A DNA stretch of 64,000 nt from Hoplostethus atlanticus (taxonomy: Eukaryota > Chordata > Actinopteri > Trachichthyiformes > Trachichthyidae). The position numbers and the translations under genes were made by a program. Positions 12,516-56,725 of the stretch are shown here, in pieces (the stretch's first letter is position 1; each line of letters begins with the position of its first letter). The DNA lies in assembly GCA_034670405.1 (NCBI GenBank), contig JAXDDX010000010.1:4448501-4512500 (forward strand), read 5' to 3'. The notes below the pieces were generated by a model. The model was not told where the DNA came from and searched no databases. It saw nothing but the letters and a program-made list of their open reading frames with translations.

Positions 12516-15500
12516 GTAATGCCAAACTAGCACTTGTTTGCAGTGTATATCAACCCTTTATTGTCCTTGATCCTTTCCTTGGATTTACTTAGATGTGTTT
12601 TTTTTTTTTCTCTTCTCTGCAGAAAAAGAACAGACCCCTCTCCAGGAAGCTTTGAACCAGCTCATCAGACAGCTCCAAAGGTGCGCTGTTTAACATTAAT
12701 TGTGATATGGCATAATTGGTTTAATGCTGGTTCTGTTCTGATCCCCATCATCTGTTGCATATGCAGCAAGTCTCATCGGGGTGCTTGGAATTGCATTGCT
12801 GCCAGACAGCACTCTCCTCAAAAAATAAACCATAACCAACGGCAAACCGCAGTCTGGACTGATGCTCATATTCAGATATCTATTAATTTGTTCCTACCAG
12901 ATATGAAGACCAAAGATGGTAAATTACAGCAAAGAGCGCAGACAAGTCCATCATGTTTGGCTCAAGTTACATGGACTGGAACTGGATTTGTTTTGATTCC
13001 TCCTGCTCCCCTGTTTCCAATCTTGTGGGGCGACAGGTTACCAAAACTCTGTCCAATAAACAAGCTACTTGTGAGTCTATGTGACTTTTGTGTACGAGAC
13101 CTGGTTCACTTGTAATTGGGCAGTGTGAACCTAAACTAACCAAATACAAAAATGCAACAAAGTAAACTTTTCAACTATGGTTTGGACCAAAGAAAACGAT
13201 CTATTGAGGTGATCGCACCCTTATTTGTGCGTGCCTGTGTTTTTCTTGTAGGAAAGACCCCAGTGCATTTTTCTCATTCCCGGTGACTGACCTCATTGCA
13301 CCTGGCTACTCTTTGATCATCAAGCGGCCCATGGACTTTAGTACAATGAAGGACAAAGTAAAGAAAGAGTGCTACTATTCATTGGAGGAACTCAAGGTAT
13401 CTATCTGCACTGTCCACATGGGCTGTAACTACATCTAAAGTGTAAGGTGAACCAAATAACTGCAGTTGGGAAAAGATTAAATATGTTGATTAGACATTTA
13501 TTTATAGACTGTTCTTATGTGGGGGAAAATCCTGTCCTCTGTCTGGTGTGTGTGCCATTTAAAAAAAAACAAATTGCCAAACAATGCCCCAAAAAGCATA
13601 TTGTGCACCAGGCCATGAGTTTTGTCAACCATTGTAATTACACCTGAAATTTTTGTATCTTCAACAATGCATTTAGATTCACATTTGTTGTTTAATTTGT
13701 CTTGCCAATTTATCTTTGCAAGTAGAAATGTCTGATGTGTCATGTCTTTGATGCAGGTGGACTTCAGGATCATGTGTGAGAATGCCATGATTTACAACAA
13801 ACCGGAGACCATCTACCATAAAGCTGCCCGGAAACTGCTGCACTCTGGAATGAAGATCTTGAGCCTGGTATGAAACTGAAGATAGAGGACATTCTTATAG
13901 GAATACAGCAACTTTTGGGGGGATAGGTCTGTTGGTTAACTTCTACATTAAATGATGAGAACATAGACAACCAAATCATCCATGTGTTCCTGGTAAATCT
14001 GGTAAAACACTTCAGCTTATAATGTGTTAAGAGATTGTATGCAACTAGCATTATCTTTTTTAGTAATAAAATATTGTTTGTGGTTTTCATTATATGGCCT
14101 ATAAAGTCATACATTTTAAAATAAATGAAATATCATTAACTCAATAAAGCTGATTAGCGAGGTTTATTTTTGGAACCATTTCAGCTGAGCAACCACGTAC
14201 CCACCCAACCCCAAACTGCCAGACTTAGCCACATATCATTTAAAAGTACTTGCTTGGCATTAAGATTTAGAATCATTACATGAATGATTTTGGTGTTTGC
14301 GTTCTCATCACTTCACAGGTAAGTTGACTAACAGGAATTCCTTTAACTTAAGAAAATTATTATGCTGATGCTATAATTGAACAACAGGGGGCAGCAGATG
14401 GCTTAAAATAGTTTCCTGGAAAGATGACACTCACTACCTTTTTAAGTCAAGTTGTCTAATCTGTTTTATGTTAAATCATTTTTATGTGTACAAATAAATA
14501 CATTCCTTCCTACAGGAGAGGCTAGAGAGCCTGAAGCAGAGCATAACGTTCATGTCTGGCCTGGACTCCTCTGCCAGCAAGCCAGGGAAGACCGAGGAGG
14601 AAGGGGGCACTAGCGTGGACCAGAAAAGAGACGTGCCCTTGACCACGGATTCCAGCGAGCGCTCCCAGACACCCAGCACACCCAGGTTTTTACCCTGTCG
14701 ACTTGTTTAATGAAGGCACACTGTTTACATGTCCCTCCTGCATAGTCCCTCTGCAGCTAGGAGATACGTCTAGGCCCTGTATTGCATTGTAAATCATTTT
14801 GAAAGTTTTGAGATGACAAAAAAACTATTCAGCAAATTAATATTCCAGATTTTGCATTTAATACTTTAACTACTTTAAACCCCATTTGCAGGCTTGAAAG
14901 TTATTTTTGCTTAAGCCTTTAAACTCAATGGTAAATGAATGCTTCTGGCCAATCAGTCAAGTATTTGATAAGTGTTTTGAATCATTCTAAGAAGAGCATT
15001 TTGGTCTTATGTTTATATTGTGTTATACTGTTCAAAGGTTTTAGTAAGTGTTAGAAACACATACATACAGATCAATTATGATGTTGATTTCTGTGGGCTT
15101 GTTTTCCTCCTGAGTCTTATTGAATCACTTCTTTCCACTGTGAAGCTGAGAATGTGAGGAATGCCTCTGAGCATGCTGGGTCTTGCATTCTCAGTCAGCA
15201 CCATACATATTTGACACCAGTGGATAAAGACTATTTTATACCAGGTTGTTGTTGCCCAAAGGTGTAACATAGACGATCATTAAAATAACATTTTAGCTGG
15301 TGGATTGTCAAAGGAATTGCATCTTGACAGTGGAAACTCATTCCACCACTTTTTAAGTTATATTGTCTACTAAATCTTAATGTTCTTCATTGATGTCAAC
15401 AAAACTCTTACAGGTCGATAATCAAAGGAACGAAAGTAGAACGTGGGCGTTAATGGTCTGAAGCACTGCCAGATCTTTCATTTCCACCCAAAGCGTCTCT

Positions 15501-18500
15501 GCTGTACTCTGTATTCCGCTGGTTGCTGTTGTATGCTTGCTTTTTGATTGCTACAGCATAAAACCTTTTCATTCAAGGTCAAAGTGTCTCATCTGCCATG
15601 TCTCAAATTGTGTTGCATTGGCAGACAGGACAAGGACTCCAAAGATGAGGCACTGAAGGCAGAGAAAGAGCTGGAGGAGATCTGCAAGGTCATCAAGGAG
15701 TCTGGAGGAAAGTTGTCCAACAGAGTGCTGCAGTGTGAGGTGAGAAACCTGGGTGAAGCTGAACAACTTTGTTCCAACATGAGATATCCACTGTTAAAAA
15801 TACTCCCACAAAATAGTTGCTAGCTAAGATAACTTTAAATAACATGTAAATGTATAATATAATTTAAATGAAGATTTTTTTTGTTTTGTTTTTAAGGACA
15901 GTAGGTAGTTGAAGCTCTTGGTTAGGAAAATATAAACACTTTCATGTAGGGGATCTCCTCTAGAGATTTTGAATGATTAACTTCAGGGAACCAGGGTTTT
16001 TCCCCCAAGAGTAATATGTAGTGTTTTGGGAGAGAATGCTCCAAAAATATTTGAGTATTAAAACATTATTTGAAGTCTTTGAACTTGCTGAGGTGTGCTT
16101 GAGTCATGCTGCCAGAACTTTAAACTGCCTCAAAACCAAAAGTTTAGGTATATCGAGTGCTTCTTGTGGTTTTTCACATATTCAAAATGTGGTGAGCAGT
16201 TATTTTGTGCATGTCTAGCATGACTGTTTCTCTCCTGACTGTCACCTGATCTAAGCCATAAACTGTTTAACAGGAAGCCTCAACATTTTGACTTGTAGTC
16301 AATTATTTTTCTTTACCAAGCTCTTGTCACAGGGGGGGAAATAAGTTCTGTAGTGGTGCATAAGTTGCTCAAAATCCCCAAATAATAATAAAATAATAAA
16401 ATCCCCAAATAATAAAATCCCCAAATAATAATAATCCCCAAATAAAAAATCCCCCAAAATAATAAAAAACAATATTTATTTTTTATATTTCCATTAGATT
16501 TTAGCTTAATCTGAAATGCATAATGCAAGTCTGCTGCCTTGAGTTATTCTTTTACACTCATATTCTTGGTCATCAAGTCCTCGTCACATTGTCAGCTAAT
16601 AGTTTCCGTAGTCACCTTCTAGTTAATAGCCTGTTGGCGTTCTTCATTGAACCAAATTAACTTAGCTTGCAGCTAGCAGAGCCAATTGGTTATCATGAGG
16701 AATGCTAATAAAGCTAACTGTCTGTTTTTCAGTTAACTGAAATGACAATACAGAACATATTTCCCCACAGTGTGTGTGGACAAAATGTCAGATTTTTTTA
16801 AGGAGGCATACTTGCATTATGAATGTGTGAATAACCTAATATGCAATGTAAATAAACAGTAAACAGAAAATGCTTGATGTGCTGTAATCTTGGGCTAAAC
16901 CCTAGACTCAAGGCGTACACTCACATAAATAGTTCCTCTGGTTGTTGAACCACACCCAGCCAGGGAAGGGAATCCCTTCATGTCATTACACATCCACACT
17001 TAGACCCAGTTGTTTCTCAACACAGACACAGAGCTGATGCAGTGGTTAAGATGCTTGTCTGGTGGCCTCGGATCTGTGTCCTATTATTGAATACTAGCCC
17101 ACATTTTATTTGTTATGTAGTTGGAGTTTGCGAGGCGGAAGGCTGATGGCTCTACCACCCTCGCCATCCTCAACCCAGCAGATCCATCGGTGGGAGGTAA
17201 GTACAAGTACACTGGTCACCAAAGAAAATGAGATGGAGAGAGAGAATGGGGAAAGGTTTGTTACATGTCAGCTGGTTCCTGTTGCAGATGTGGGGTACTG
17301 TCCTGTTAAGCTGGGAATGATGTCCAACCGACTGCAGAGCGGCGTAAATACCCTGCAGGGCTTCCGAGAGGACAAGAGGAACAGGATTACACCAGGTAAG
17401 ATATCACACCGCCTCCATATTTATGTATATTATTTTTACAGTCTATGCATTTTTAACAACTATGAGCCCCACCCCGTCTATGTTCAGTGTGCATTAGTGT
17501 TGATTAGCTGCCTGTGTGTAACCCCACAGTGTCCTACATGAACTATGGGCCATTCACTTCCTATGCACCCACCTACGACTCCAGCTTTGCCAATATCAGC
17601 AAGGAGGATTCTGACCTTATCTACTCCCTCTATGGAGAGGAGTCTGGCCCCCAGGGCTCCGAGAGGTGTGACCAGTAAGTATGACCTACTTACTTATGTC
17701 TGTGACATTTGCAGAAACAGAACCTGCCTCCAAACAGCACCCTCTAAACACCCCCTCACTGAGCAAAAAAAAAAAATGCAATCCTCAAACGGTTCAACAC
17801 TGACAACACAAGCCAGTTAGGAGTAGCATCTTTATGATAGTATCTGAAGAGATTACTCATGTCTCATGACTTATATAATAATCTTACTAGAAACATGGTG
17901 CAAAGCTAAAAGTGAATCACAAAGAAAACAAAGAATTGACAATTATTCTACTCTTGCATTCACTGTAGGTTGCTTAGACTGTCAGCTAAAAGACTGCAGT
18001 GTCAAATTTTAAAATGATTACAAATTGAATGTTGAACATATACTGTGTAGTCTGTTGTCTACCATGTATGTGTGTGTGTGTGTGTCTGTGATTGGCAGCA
18101 TCTCAGAGTTCCTGGCCAAATCAGAGGAGCACACATACAAACTCGCTGACAATCTCCTGGATGCATTGACGAATGGGGAGCATTCCAAAACCCTCAAGGA
18201 TGCAGCACTGGTAAGCATCTAGTTTGACATCTAAGTGCTCTAAGTTGACATTATTTTCCAGCCGAATTCAGGAGCACAGGACATGATCTGTAAAATTAAT
18301 GTCCAATACCCACAATATTTTCACTCAAACTGTTCTTTGGACCATTATGCTTCTGGACGGTAACACTTTAGAGCTTTATATCTTCTTAAACGCTTTTCAT
18401 TTTTGTCTGGCGAACAGGTGGAAGAGCCAGCAAAAACACACAAGGACAAGGATGATATGGAGGTGAGGTGTCTTCAGTGAGTAGTAAAGACAGCTGTTAT

Positions 18501-21500
18501 ACCAAGTGTGGGTGTGTTGTACATTCACCAATATAAATAACATAGAAGTCCAGAATGGGGAAACATCTGTACATGATATGTGATGCAAAACCTGTACTCT
18601 TCACCCTCATCACACAAACGTTTTCATTTTCTAGGAGGTTGTGAAATAGGACCTCCACCTGTGCCATTATTTGGTGTGGGTACTCAAACACCTTTTTTCA
18701 GTATACATCATATACTTTATTTAATTCTGTCATTATAGACAGCCTATCAACATGGCTGCTGCAGGTCCCAGCTGTGTCAACACAGCAGGGGCCGGTCTTT
18801 CGCTGTCACCCATCCACATGTGGAAAGAACATTTCCCTTCAAAACACAGCTCCTCTCACTCACTTACCCCCAACCCCCCACTCCAAGACCTGCTCAGCCA
18901 CTCTTAAGGCCCAGTATTGGAGATGTGGAAAAGTCTGTGTTTTCTTTCTGTGCCCCTTGGCCGGGCAGCTGAATTGCTCCTCACAGCAGTGGAGGAAACC
19001 GAAGTACAGGCCATACCGTCAGGCACACAGAAACCTTCTGTCCTGGCTGTTTGCTGTCTTTGGACGCTCTCCAGTTTACCCTCATCCCCTGCTCGGCTTT
19101 TTCAGCCTTTCATTATATTTGATTTTATTGAAGCAAGGAAACAGCGTGTGACTAAAGAGGCTTCAAAAGGCCTGGATGTTCCCATGAACTGTCAGCTCTC
19201 CTCTGTGGAATGCTTTTTTCTAATCAGACTTAATCTGTTTTTCCCCCTTTCTCAGGTAGCTGAGACTGAAGCAACCAATGGCAACAGGCTTGACTCCCTG
19301 AGTTCTGTCATAGGCTTCGGCCTGCAGACCACCGAGGAGCTCACAGGGGGTAAAATCCAATCAAACTTAATTTCTGTAGCATATGCAAGGAAACTCATTT
19401 TGCTTTTACATAAAAAGAACAGCAAAACACAGACACACATTTGCAGAGTGCAAACCCCCACCAACACGGAACAATTCTCCAACTTGCAATTACTTACTAT
19501 CACTTACATTTTAAGTTAAATGAATTTCTTGACTCTGTAAACCTACCCTCAGGAATTGGAATTATGTCTTTATCTCAGTTAATTTCATAGTTACAGCTGA
19601 AAACTATTGTTACATTTTTCCTTGGCCCAAGGCCGTTCCATTTCATGGAAATCCATTGATGCGTTTTTGAGATATCCTGCTGACATATAGACAAACTATC
19701 AGGGCCGAAAACATAACCTCCTTGGCGGAAGTTGCAAGTGCAAACCTTCCATATACATAAAAAAACACATTGCATAGAGAAAGTATGTCATATGCAACCA
19801 GGTGAAAATACACATAGAGAGAACAGCTCTAATTCGACCATGTCTTCCTAGCCGAGTATCGATACTGGTTCTAAAACAATACATTGAGAGAAAGGGAATG
19901 GGAAACGCTCTCTTCTCCCTCAGCTACCCTCAGGGTGCCCCTAGGCAAGACATTTAACCTCCAATTGCTCCAGTGGAACTGCACAGTGGCCAACAATAGA
20001 AGGCTGGTTGTACTGGGCAGCTCCTAGGTGTGAATGTGTGTAACTATGAATGTAAAACAGCACAGAGATGAAAGGGCATGCAGGCTCAGTCAGCCATCCC
20101 TGGATAAATGATGGTCAAAATAAATACAAAGTTCACGAGCGCTTTCTAGTTGCTCTTGGGGATGTGCATGTTTGGAGTGAGTGGAGCTACGTTGACTTAA
20201 AAAAAATAAATTTAAAAAAATCCAACTCCACAGAAAAGTGCGGTGGTAGCACAGTTGTTGTAACGAAGAGAATCACTGAACAAAATATTGAATTGGCCAC
20301 TGCATTTAGAGAATCACAAGGCTACTTCCTGGTATGTGAATAAACCGTGCACCAACATAGAGCTGGTCATGCTTGTGTGACTTCTACCGTCCTGCTTGGT
20401 GTACCAGACACACTGCACTTCCTTTATGCAGGGCTCTGCTGTCTGCTTTTCTTAATATAATCTCTCTTCTTAATATAATCAAGACTCTTTAACTGATTTC
20501 CTCATTGCAAATACCTGTAAGGTCACAACTTTGATCTCCATAACTCAGCCAGTGTGTCCATCGTTATCAAAATGTCCTTGAGCAAAACACGGAAACCTTA
20601 CCTGCTCTTCCCTGGCTGCCTCTGTGCTCAGACTGCTTCATGAACAGCGCCAATGTATGGGTCTCAGAGGGATAAGTGAACCAACAAATTCCTAGATACC
20701 ATGTGTATAACTGAGGCACTCTAAAATCAATTCAAAAAGGAAAAGTCCTCCTCTAAAGCAGTTTGATGAGCCATTAGTCATTCAGTGTCCCATTATGAAT
20801 CCTGTTAGACCTTTCTAACAGCCCATCAATAAAGTTCCCCCCTCCCCAAAAGGCTCTTTGGTTTCTCAGCACTGTCGGAGAATAATGTAGGAAACAAAAC
20901 CGCAAGATTGAGGGGGTCCATATCATGGTTCAAATAGAATGGACCTATTGTGTTCAGCACATGTAACCAAGGATAGGTGGAATTGCCAGGAGGTAATTGG
21001 AGGAAGTACCAACCAACTGTGTGTTTTTTTTTTTTTTTTTTTCTTCTCCCCTCTTCACAGAGGCCCTACACTTCCAGCAGAAATTGGACGAGACTACAAA
21101 GCTCATCCGTGAGCTGCAAGAAGCACAGAAGGAGCGTCTGAGTGCCAAGCAGCCACCTAACATGATCTGCTTGCTGGCCCCCACCGCCAAGGAGCTGCAG
21201 CTGGGTAAGAGCTCCCAGTGCATGGCCCCTTTGTTCCCCCGCTCGAGCCCTCGCCCCCAGCTGTAGACCACCAACAACACTCTTTTCCTCTATCCTACGC
21301 AGATGTGGTTTTCCTCCTGGCTTTAGAAAGGAATTCCCTCTTAGACACTAATCCGTTTCAAATAGTTAAGATAGACCTGCTTCGTTTCGAGTTGTTTAAG
21401 GTGGTAAACTGCAAGATCTTTTTTGTGACATCTTTGGTGCTGAGCGGTCACTGCTATGGTGTTTCTGCACTGCACTTTGCAGAGATCACTTGTGAAACAG

Positions 21501-22286
21501 TTTGTCTGGTACTGATGGTTTTTTTTCTTGGAATTTCTGTTGATGTAGCTTGAGTTTCTGTAGGTACCAGCAGTTTCTTTCTCTGTTCAGCCATGGTGGC
21601 TATCGCTGCTCGTGCTTACTACCATTTCTTCTACTTATTTAACACAAACTGCTATTGCTCCTGCCGGCAACGTAAAACGCATCACTTCCTGTGTGCCCAG
21701 TGGACCTACCTGATACTGGGTGTTTAGAACAGCAAATGTAAAAGCTTTCATAAACTGGGTATAGGTTGAATCACTATTGTTACATCAACGATAGAGTATC
21801 AAAATGGACATTGGTTTATATGAAAATCATGCAGATTATTACTTTAAGACCTATCCCTAATATAAATGACCCCACCCTTCGTGTTGCCTTGATAACGTCC
21901 CTCTCCACTTCCCCGCGTCTACAGCTGAGAAGGTGACTGGGAACTTGGCCAAGCTGACCGGGCAAGTCGCCCCGTGTGACGTCAGCAGCATCTACGGCAT
22001 CAGGAGGGCCATGGGCATCGCTCTACCTCCAGAACAAGCCGGGCACTTCATTGACCTCACCACAGGTAAAAACGCCCTGCTGTAGTAACTGGTTTAGTTA
22101 GGATTTTTTTAATACACAACTCCAATTAATATCTAACTGTAAATTACTGTTTTCTTTTGTCTTCCTGAATCTCTGGATATCGATTTTGAAAATTGTTATC
22201 AATTCTCATTTTCAGTGCAAGGGGTGGCTGAGCCAATGGAGACCTTGTCTGGTTGTCAGGAAGGGGTGCCAGCTGTCGCCATATAA
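11435..22286 (+). CDS. brd7: Bromodomain-containing protein 7, complete gene
   Basis: BRD7 is a nuclear bromodomain protein, a subunit of the PBAF SWI/SNF remodeller and a transcriptional cofactor (family knowledge). The coding exons are 11435-11483, 11894-12090, 12419-12515, 12623-12680, 13252-13396, 13757-13867, 14516-14685, 15625-15739, 17121-17196, 17288-17395, 17530-17674, 18099-18210, 18418-18462, 19256-19349, 21061-21204, 21925-22065 and 22216-22286. Together they give 1878 nt, 625 residues plus TAA, against about 651 in human. Phase is continuous at all 16 introns and every intron is GT-AG. The start was chosen because MGKKHKKHKSEKH matches the vertebrate BRD7 N-terminus. The exon 7 donor (AG|gttttt) is weak, but the join is needed to keep frame. 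The exon 11 end (CCA|gtaagt) was preferred over an earlier gtgtga. It is tail to tail with adcy7. Confidence 0.95.
12190..12375 (-). mobile_element. SINE in brd7 intron 2, near full length
   Basis: On the minus strand a tRNA-like head (reversed ccactaggccattcag at the right) leads to the tail reversed as gcatttagcttactgttgtc and cagagcgactta at the left. The internal cttgctcaaatacac matches the other copies. Confidence 0.65.
12623..14685 (+). CDS. brd7: brd7 exons 4-7: bromodomain
   Basis: Residues about 118-225 form the acetyl-lysine-binding bromodomain. Visible elements are QTPLQEALNQLIRQLQRKDP (helix Z), FFSFPVTDLIAPGYS (ZA loop), the MDFSTM helix and the diagnostic AMIYNKPET. The acetyl-lysine-contacting Asn is residue 196, at the start of the BC loop. 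Exon 7 continues into a Ser/Thr/Glu-rich linker (residues about 228-276) that is poorly conserved against human. Confidence 0.93.
15625..22286 (+). CDS. brd7: brd7 exons 8-17: C-terminal BRD7/BRD9-type region
   Basis: Residues 276-625. KVIKESGGKLSNR, GYCPVKLGMM, LQSGVNTLQGF and YMNYGPFTSYAP mark the region shared by BRD7 and BRD9 (DUF3512 family). A coiled-coil-like stretch follows, FQQKLDETTKLIRELQEAQ with ERL next, and then PPNMICLLAP. Near the C-terminus YGIRRAMGIALP and a short FIDLTT motif match human. Exon 13 is a 45-nt micro-exon (VEEPAKTHKDKDDME). The tail after FIDLTT diverges from the human ending. Confidence 0.92.
16372..16470. repeat. ATCCCCAAATAATA-type minisatellite in brd7 intron 8
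   Basis: About six imperfect units of atccccaaataata, with unit length varying by AATA insertions. AT-rich with a periodic CCCC. Confidence 0.85.
19905..20100 (+). mobile_element. SINE fragment in brd7 intron 14
   Basis: Contains cctcagggtgcccctaggca and then aagacatttaacc, followed by gtgaatgtgtgtaactatga. These parallel 28330-28530 and the 37100-37185 region, which repeats gtgtgtaac...cagggatga...gctcagtca. Confidence 0.55.
21024..21042. repeat. Poly(T) tract at the brd7 exon 15 acceptor
   Basis: A run of 19 T forms the polypyrimidine tract ending 18 bases before the exon 15 boundary (21061). Confidence 0.95.
21437..21781 (+). mobile_element. Unclassified interspersed repeat, copy A
   Basis: Shares ordered blocks with 47821-48113, 40680-40893 (inverted) and 59581-59670. 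Blocks include tttctgcactgcacttt, cagccatggtggctatcgct and, at the right end, ttagaacagcaaatgtaaaa then gctttcataaactgggtata. Copies A and B differ at only a few positions over the last 50 bases. I see no obvious terminal inverted repeats. Confidence 0.75.
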
Positions 22287-22369
22287 CGAAACTCAACCAC
22301 CCTGACAGTTTAATAACTCATGTTTTGTACAAAGGTTCTTTTTGTGTGACGTTTGTATGCATTTCAATT

Positions 22370-22375
22370 AATAAA
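22370..22375 (+). promoter_or_regulatory. brd7: brd7 poly(A) signal AATAAA
   Basis: It is the first AATAAA downstream of the brd7 stop, 84 bases after it. Confidence 0.75.
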
Positions 22376-22432
22376 CCTTTTTATAGAAACCTTGTCAGAC
22401 ATGCTGCTACAAACCGCAAACTTATGAAAACA

Positions 22433-22438
22433 TTTATT
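22433..22438 (-). promoter_or_regulatory. adcy7: Candidate adcy7 poly(A) signal AATAAA
   Basis: TTTATT on the plus strand is the only canonical signal I see for the minus strand between the adcy7 stop and brd7. Confidence 0.55.
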
Positions 22439-23828
22439 ACATTCTGTAACTGTACAAAATTCAAACACATTTGTTCACATGAAGGCCAATAACATGACGT
22501 AACCATAATTACAGACAAGATGGTCAAACGTTAAGGCCATAAGACAAATCAGGTTTTTTGAGGCACAGAGAGCAATAGGTGATCATTACAGCAGGCTGGT
22601 AGATTGAAAGGACTTTCTGGGAAATTGGCCTGTTGGCCAACATACAGTTGACAGGAAAAAAGTGGATTACTGAAAGGTGTATCTAATGTTAGATGATGCT
22701 GTATGTGCACAGGACAAATATCTACCAGATTTGTGTAAGGTGTAATCCTTTAAGGACACCATAGAGAGCATCACATATTCCCTCATTGCAACATGTGTGC
22801 AGACAGGCAGCATAAGACACTGGGGAGGTTTGATGTTGGCTTATCTATGCAGAATATAAAACACTACAACTAACGGATGACATGCAGAACAACATGGATT
22901 TGTGTTTTTCCTCCTGAAACATCCTGTCACACATTGTAATAGAAAATGATTGTTACTTTCTGGACAAGCTGCAAAGCTAAAACTGGTCATAATTGTGACA
23001 TAAGTTAATTATAAACTTAAACCTCACCGGAGGACCAATGCCTAACTAACCCTAATTAAAGTTAAAAAAAGAAAAAAGAAAATGTGATCAGTAATTCAAT
23101 TTGAGAATATAGTGAGATTTGGTTTTGCAGCTTAGCCAGAAAGTGAAAACCCATGACTTTTTTTTTTTTTATCTGAATGTGTCCTAAGAACATTTCAAGA
23201 AGCAAGATAATGTATTTTCCTTTTTCTCTCTAGCACTTATTTGCGACATCGTAGTTACACAGTATGTTTCTGACATTCAGACAGCTGGGCCTCACGTGTG
23301 TATCTTCCCCATTACATAGTAACAGAGCAGAATGTCCACCCCTTACCAAACAGAAAACCATACAGAATCCATCGTATTGTAGTCTTGTTTTTTTTTCCCA
23401 GTACCAAAGAAGTCGTCTTAAGCATTTATACAACTGTATTTGGAATTAGTACAATAGACATTTGTCCATCACAACATACAGTATAAGTTAAAGACAGAAA
23501 AAAGTACAAAAGTGATTGATTGATCACTGCACATGAATGTTTATGAATAGAAAAAGATGGCAGGTGTATGTACATCTCTGCAGCATGCGGTGCACGACTG
23601 CCATATCCCGATGACTCCCAACAGGTCCCAGTCACAGTGCCGTTTCTCCTTCTCCTTAATTGGCCTCGATTTTCAGCAACTGAAACACTGGTGCATTGTG
23701 GTCAGTTGTGTCTCGACACTTGCAGTGCGTAGGAGTCTGTAAACTCTCGACTCTTGTACAAGCGCCTCTGTCACGGTCTGTTTTGCCAGCAGCCCCAGGG
23801 CTCAGAGTTCACCGTGGCCGGCCTGGCC

Positions 23829-55485
<31,657 letters not shown>

Positions 55486-56000
55486 GGCCGACTTTGTGTA
55501 TGCGTGTTTGTGTATGGACCAGAAGTCAGTCCAAGTAAATTCCACGGTCCCAGATCTGTTAGGGGCCCCTTGTTAGCTCATGGCACTCAAGTGAAGCATG
55601 TTCTTTTGTCTCTGCGGGGCATCTTGAATGTTGTTGTTCCTCTCACAGTTTTGCTGTAGCACTGTCACTCTCGCTCTCTCTCCACTCTTTTCTCCCTCTC
55701 TCTCTCTCTCTCTCCTTCTCGATTTCTTTTGTGTCTTCTCTCTATCCCTCGTTTGCCGTTGGCAGTCAGACCCGCTTCATCCTTTGCCAGCTACTGTGTT
55801 GCTCTCTTTCAGTGGGTGTAAGTAATAAGCATGGGGCTGGGAGACACAGAGGAGGAGGGGAGGAGAGTTTAAGAAAGGAGGAGGAGGAGGAGGACGGGAG
55901 CTGGGGAGAGCAGCCAAAAGGGTCATCAAGGATCCCACCAGGATTCAGGATGTAACGGAGCGGTGAGGCAGGCAGCTGTACCCACTAGAGACAACCCAGA
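55486..56000 (-). other. adcy7: adcy7 5' leader region
   Basis: Minus-strand sequence upstream of the start codon. It includes a GA-rich tract (plus-strand CT run 55675-55715), GGA-rich sequence at 55840-55910 and a possible acceptor (ctcccag at about 55834-55840). Whether the 5' UTR is a single exon or continues in a distant noncoding exon cannot be decided. Confidence 0.4.
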
Positions 56001-56684
56001 AGTTAGACCTGAGAGATAGACAGAGACAAAGAAGGAATGAAGACTGTGTTTAGTGGAAGCGCCGATGGCAAAATATACAACGAGACACACACAATAAAAC
56101 AAAAACAAACAGAACACCCCCTAAGCTAGTCCTAGGAAATCCTTTGAAATTAATAGAAAATATTAGTTAAATCCTTAATTTCTGATGGAAAATCCACATC
56201 AAATATGGTTTAACAGATTTTAAAAAGAAACAGACACTGACCCACTTTAAATGCTCTGAGTCTTAGGCATAAATATCTGGCAGCCTCGATGAGTGAATGC
56301 TTACTCATACCTGAGCCCTGTAGCTGTTCCCACAATCGAGCGAGCTCTGTCTATGTTTACGCCAGGCCCTGGCCCCATTTTGACTGGGGCTTTCATGGAA
56401 AGGACCCACGGTGATGGGCAGCCCTGCTAATGAATACAGTCTCTGTGGAGCCATTTAGTGAGGAATACGCCATCGAGGAATGAACTCTCGTACCACCGCA
56501 AACCACACTCAGCCTCATATGCCCCAACTGAACTCAAACTGTATAGAGGCAACCCCAGCCAGATGTACATCCAACCCAATTCTCAGCTCAACTTTAGCAA
56601 TCACTTCTGCGTTTGCTTTTCCAGGAAAGAAATGGGGCCAACAGAAAGTCAAAACAAAGAGAAGAGGACTTATGACTTGAAGGT

Positions 56685-56725
56685 CGCCAGTTTAAATCCC
56701 TGGGGAAATCTAGGCAGGGAACAGT
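56685..56725 (+). mobile_element. SINE fragment, second group
   Basis: ggtcgccagtttaaatccct (B box) is followed by ggggaaatctaggcagggaa, as at 36850. Confidence 0.5.

Larger units (their letters stand above)
22287..23828. other. 3' UTRs of brd7 (+) and adcy7 (-), convergent
   Basis: After the brd7 stop there are about 85 bases to its AATAAA. The rest, up to the adcy7 stop, is AT-rich unique sequence with no repeat I recognise. It would be an adcy7 3' UTR of about 1.4 kb if the minus-strand AATAAA at 22433-22438 is used. Confidence 0.65.

Noticed and set aside
12534-13115. 193-codon plus-strand frame overlapping brd7 exon 4
   Set aside because: It reads exon 4 in the wrong frame and runs through intron 4. 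The bromodomain frame is the conserved one.
14380-14402. CTCF-like acagggggcagcag in brd7 intron 6
   Set aside because: It matches only the right half of the consensus; the left CC pair is missing.
18917-19519. 200-codon frame over brd7 exon 14
   Set aside because: The only conserved part is exon 14 itself (VAETEATNGNRLDS...). The rest is intron that happens to be open.
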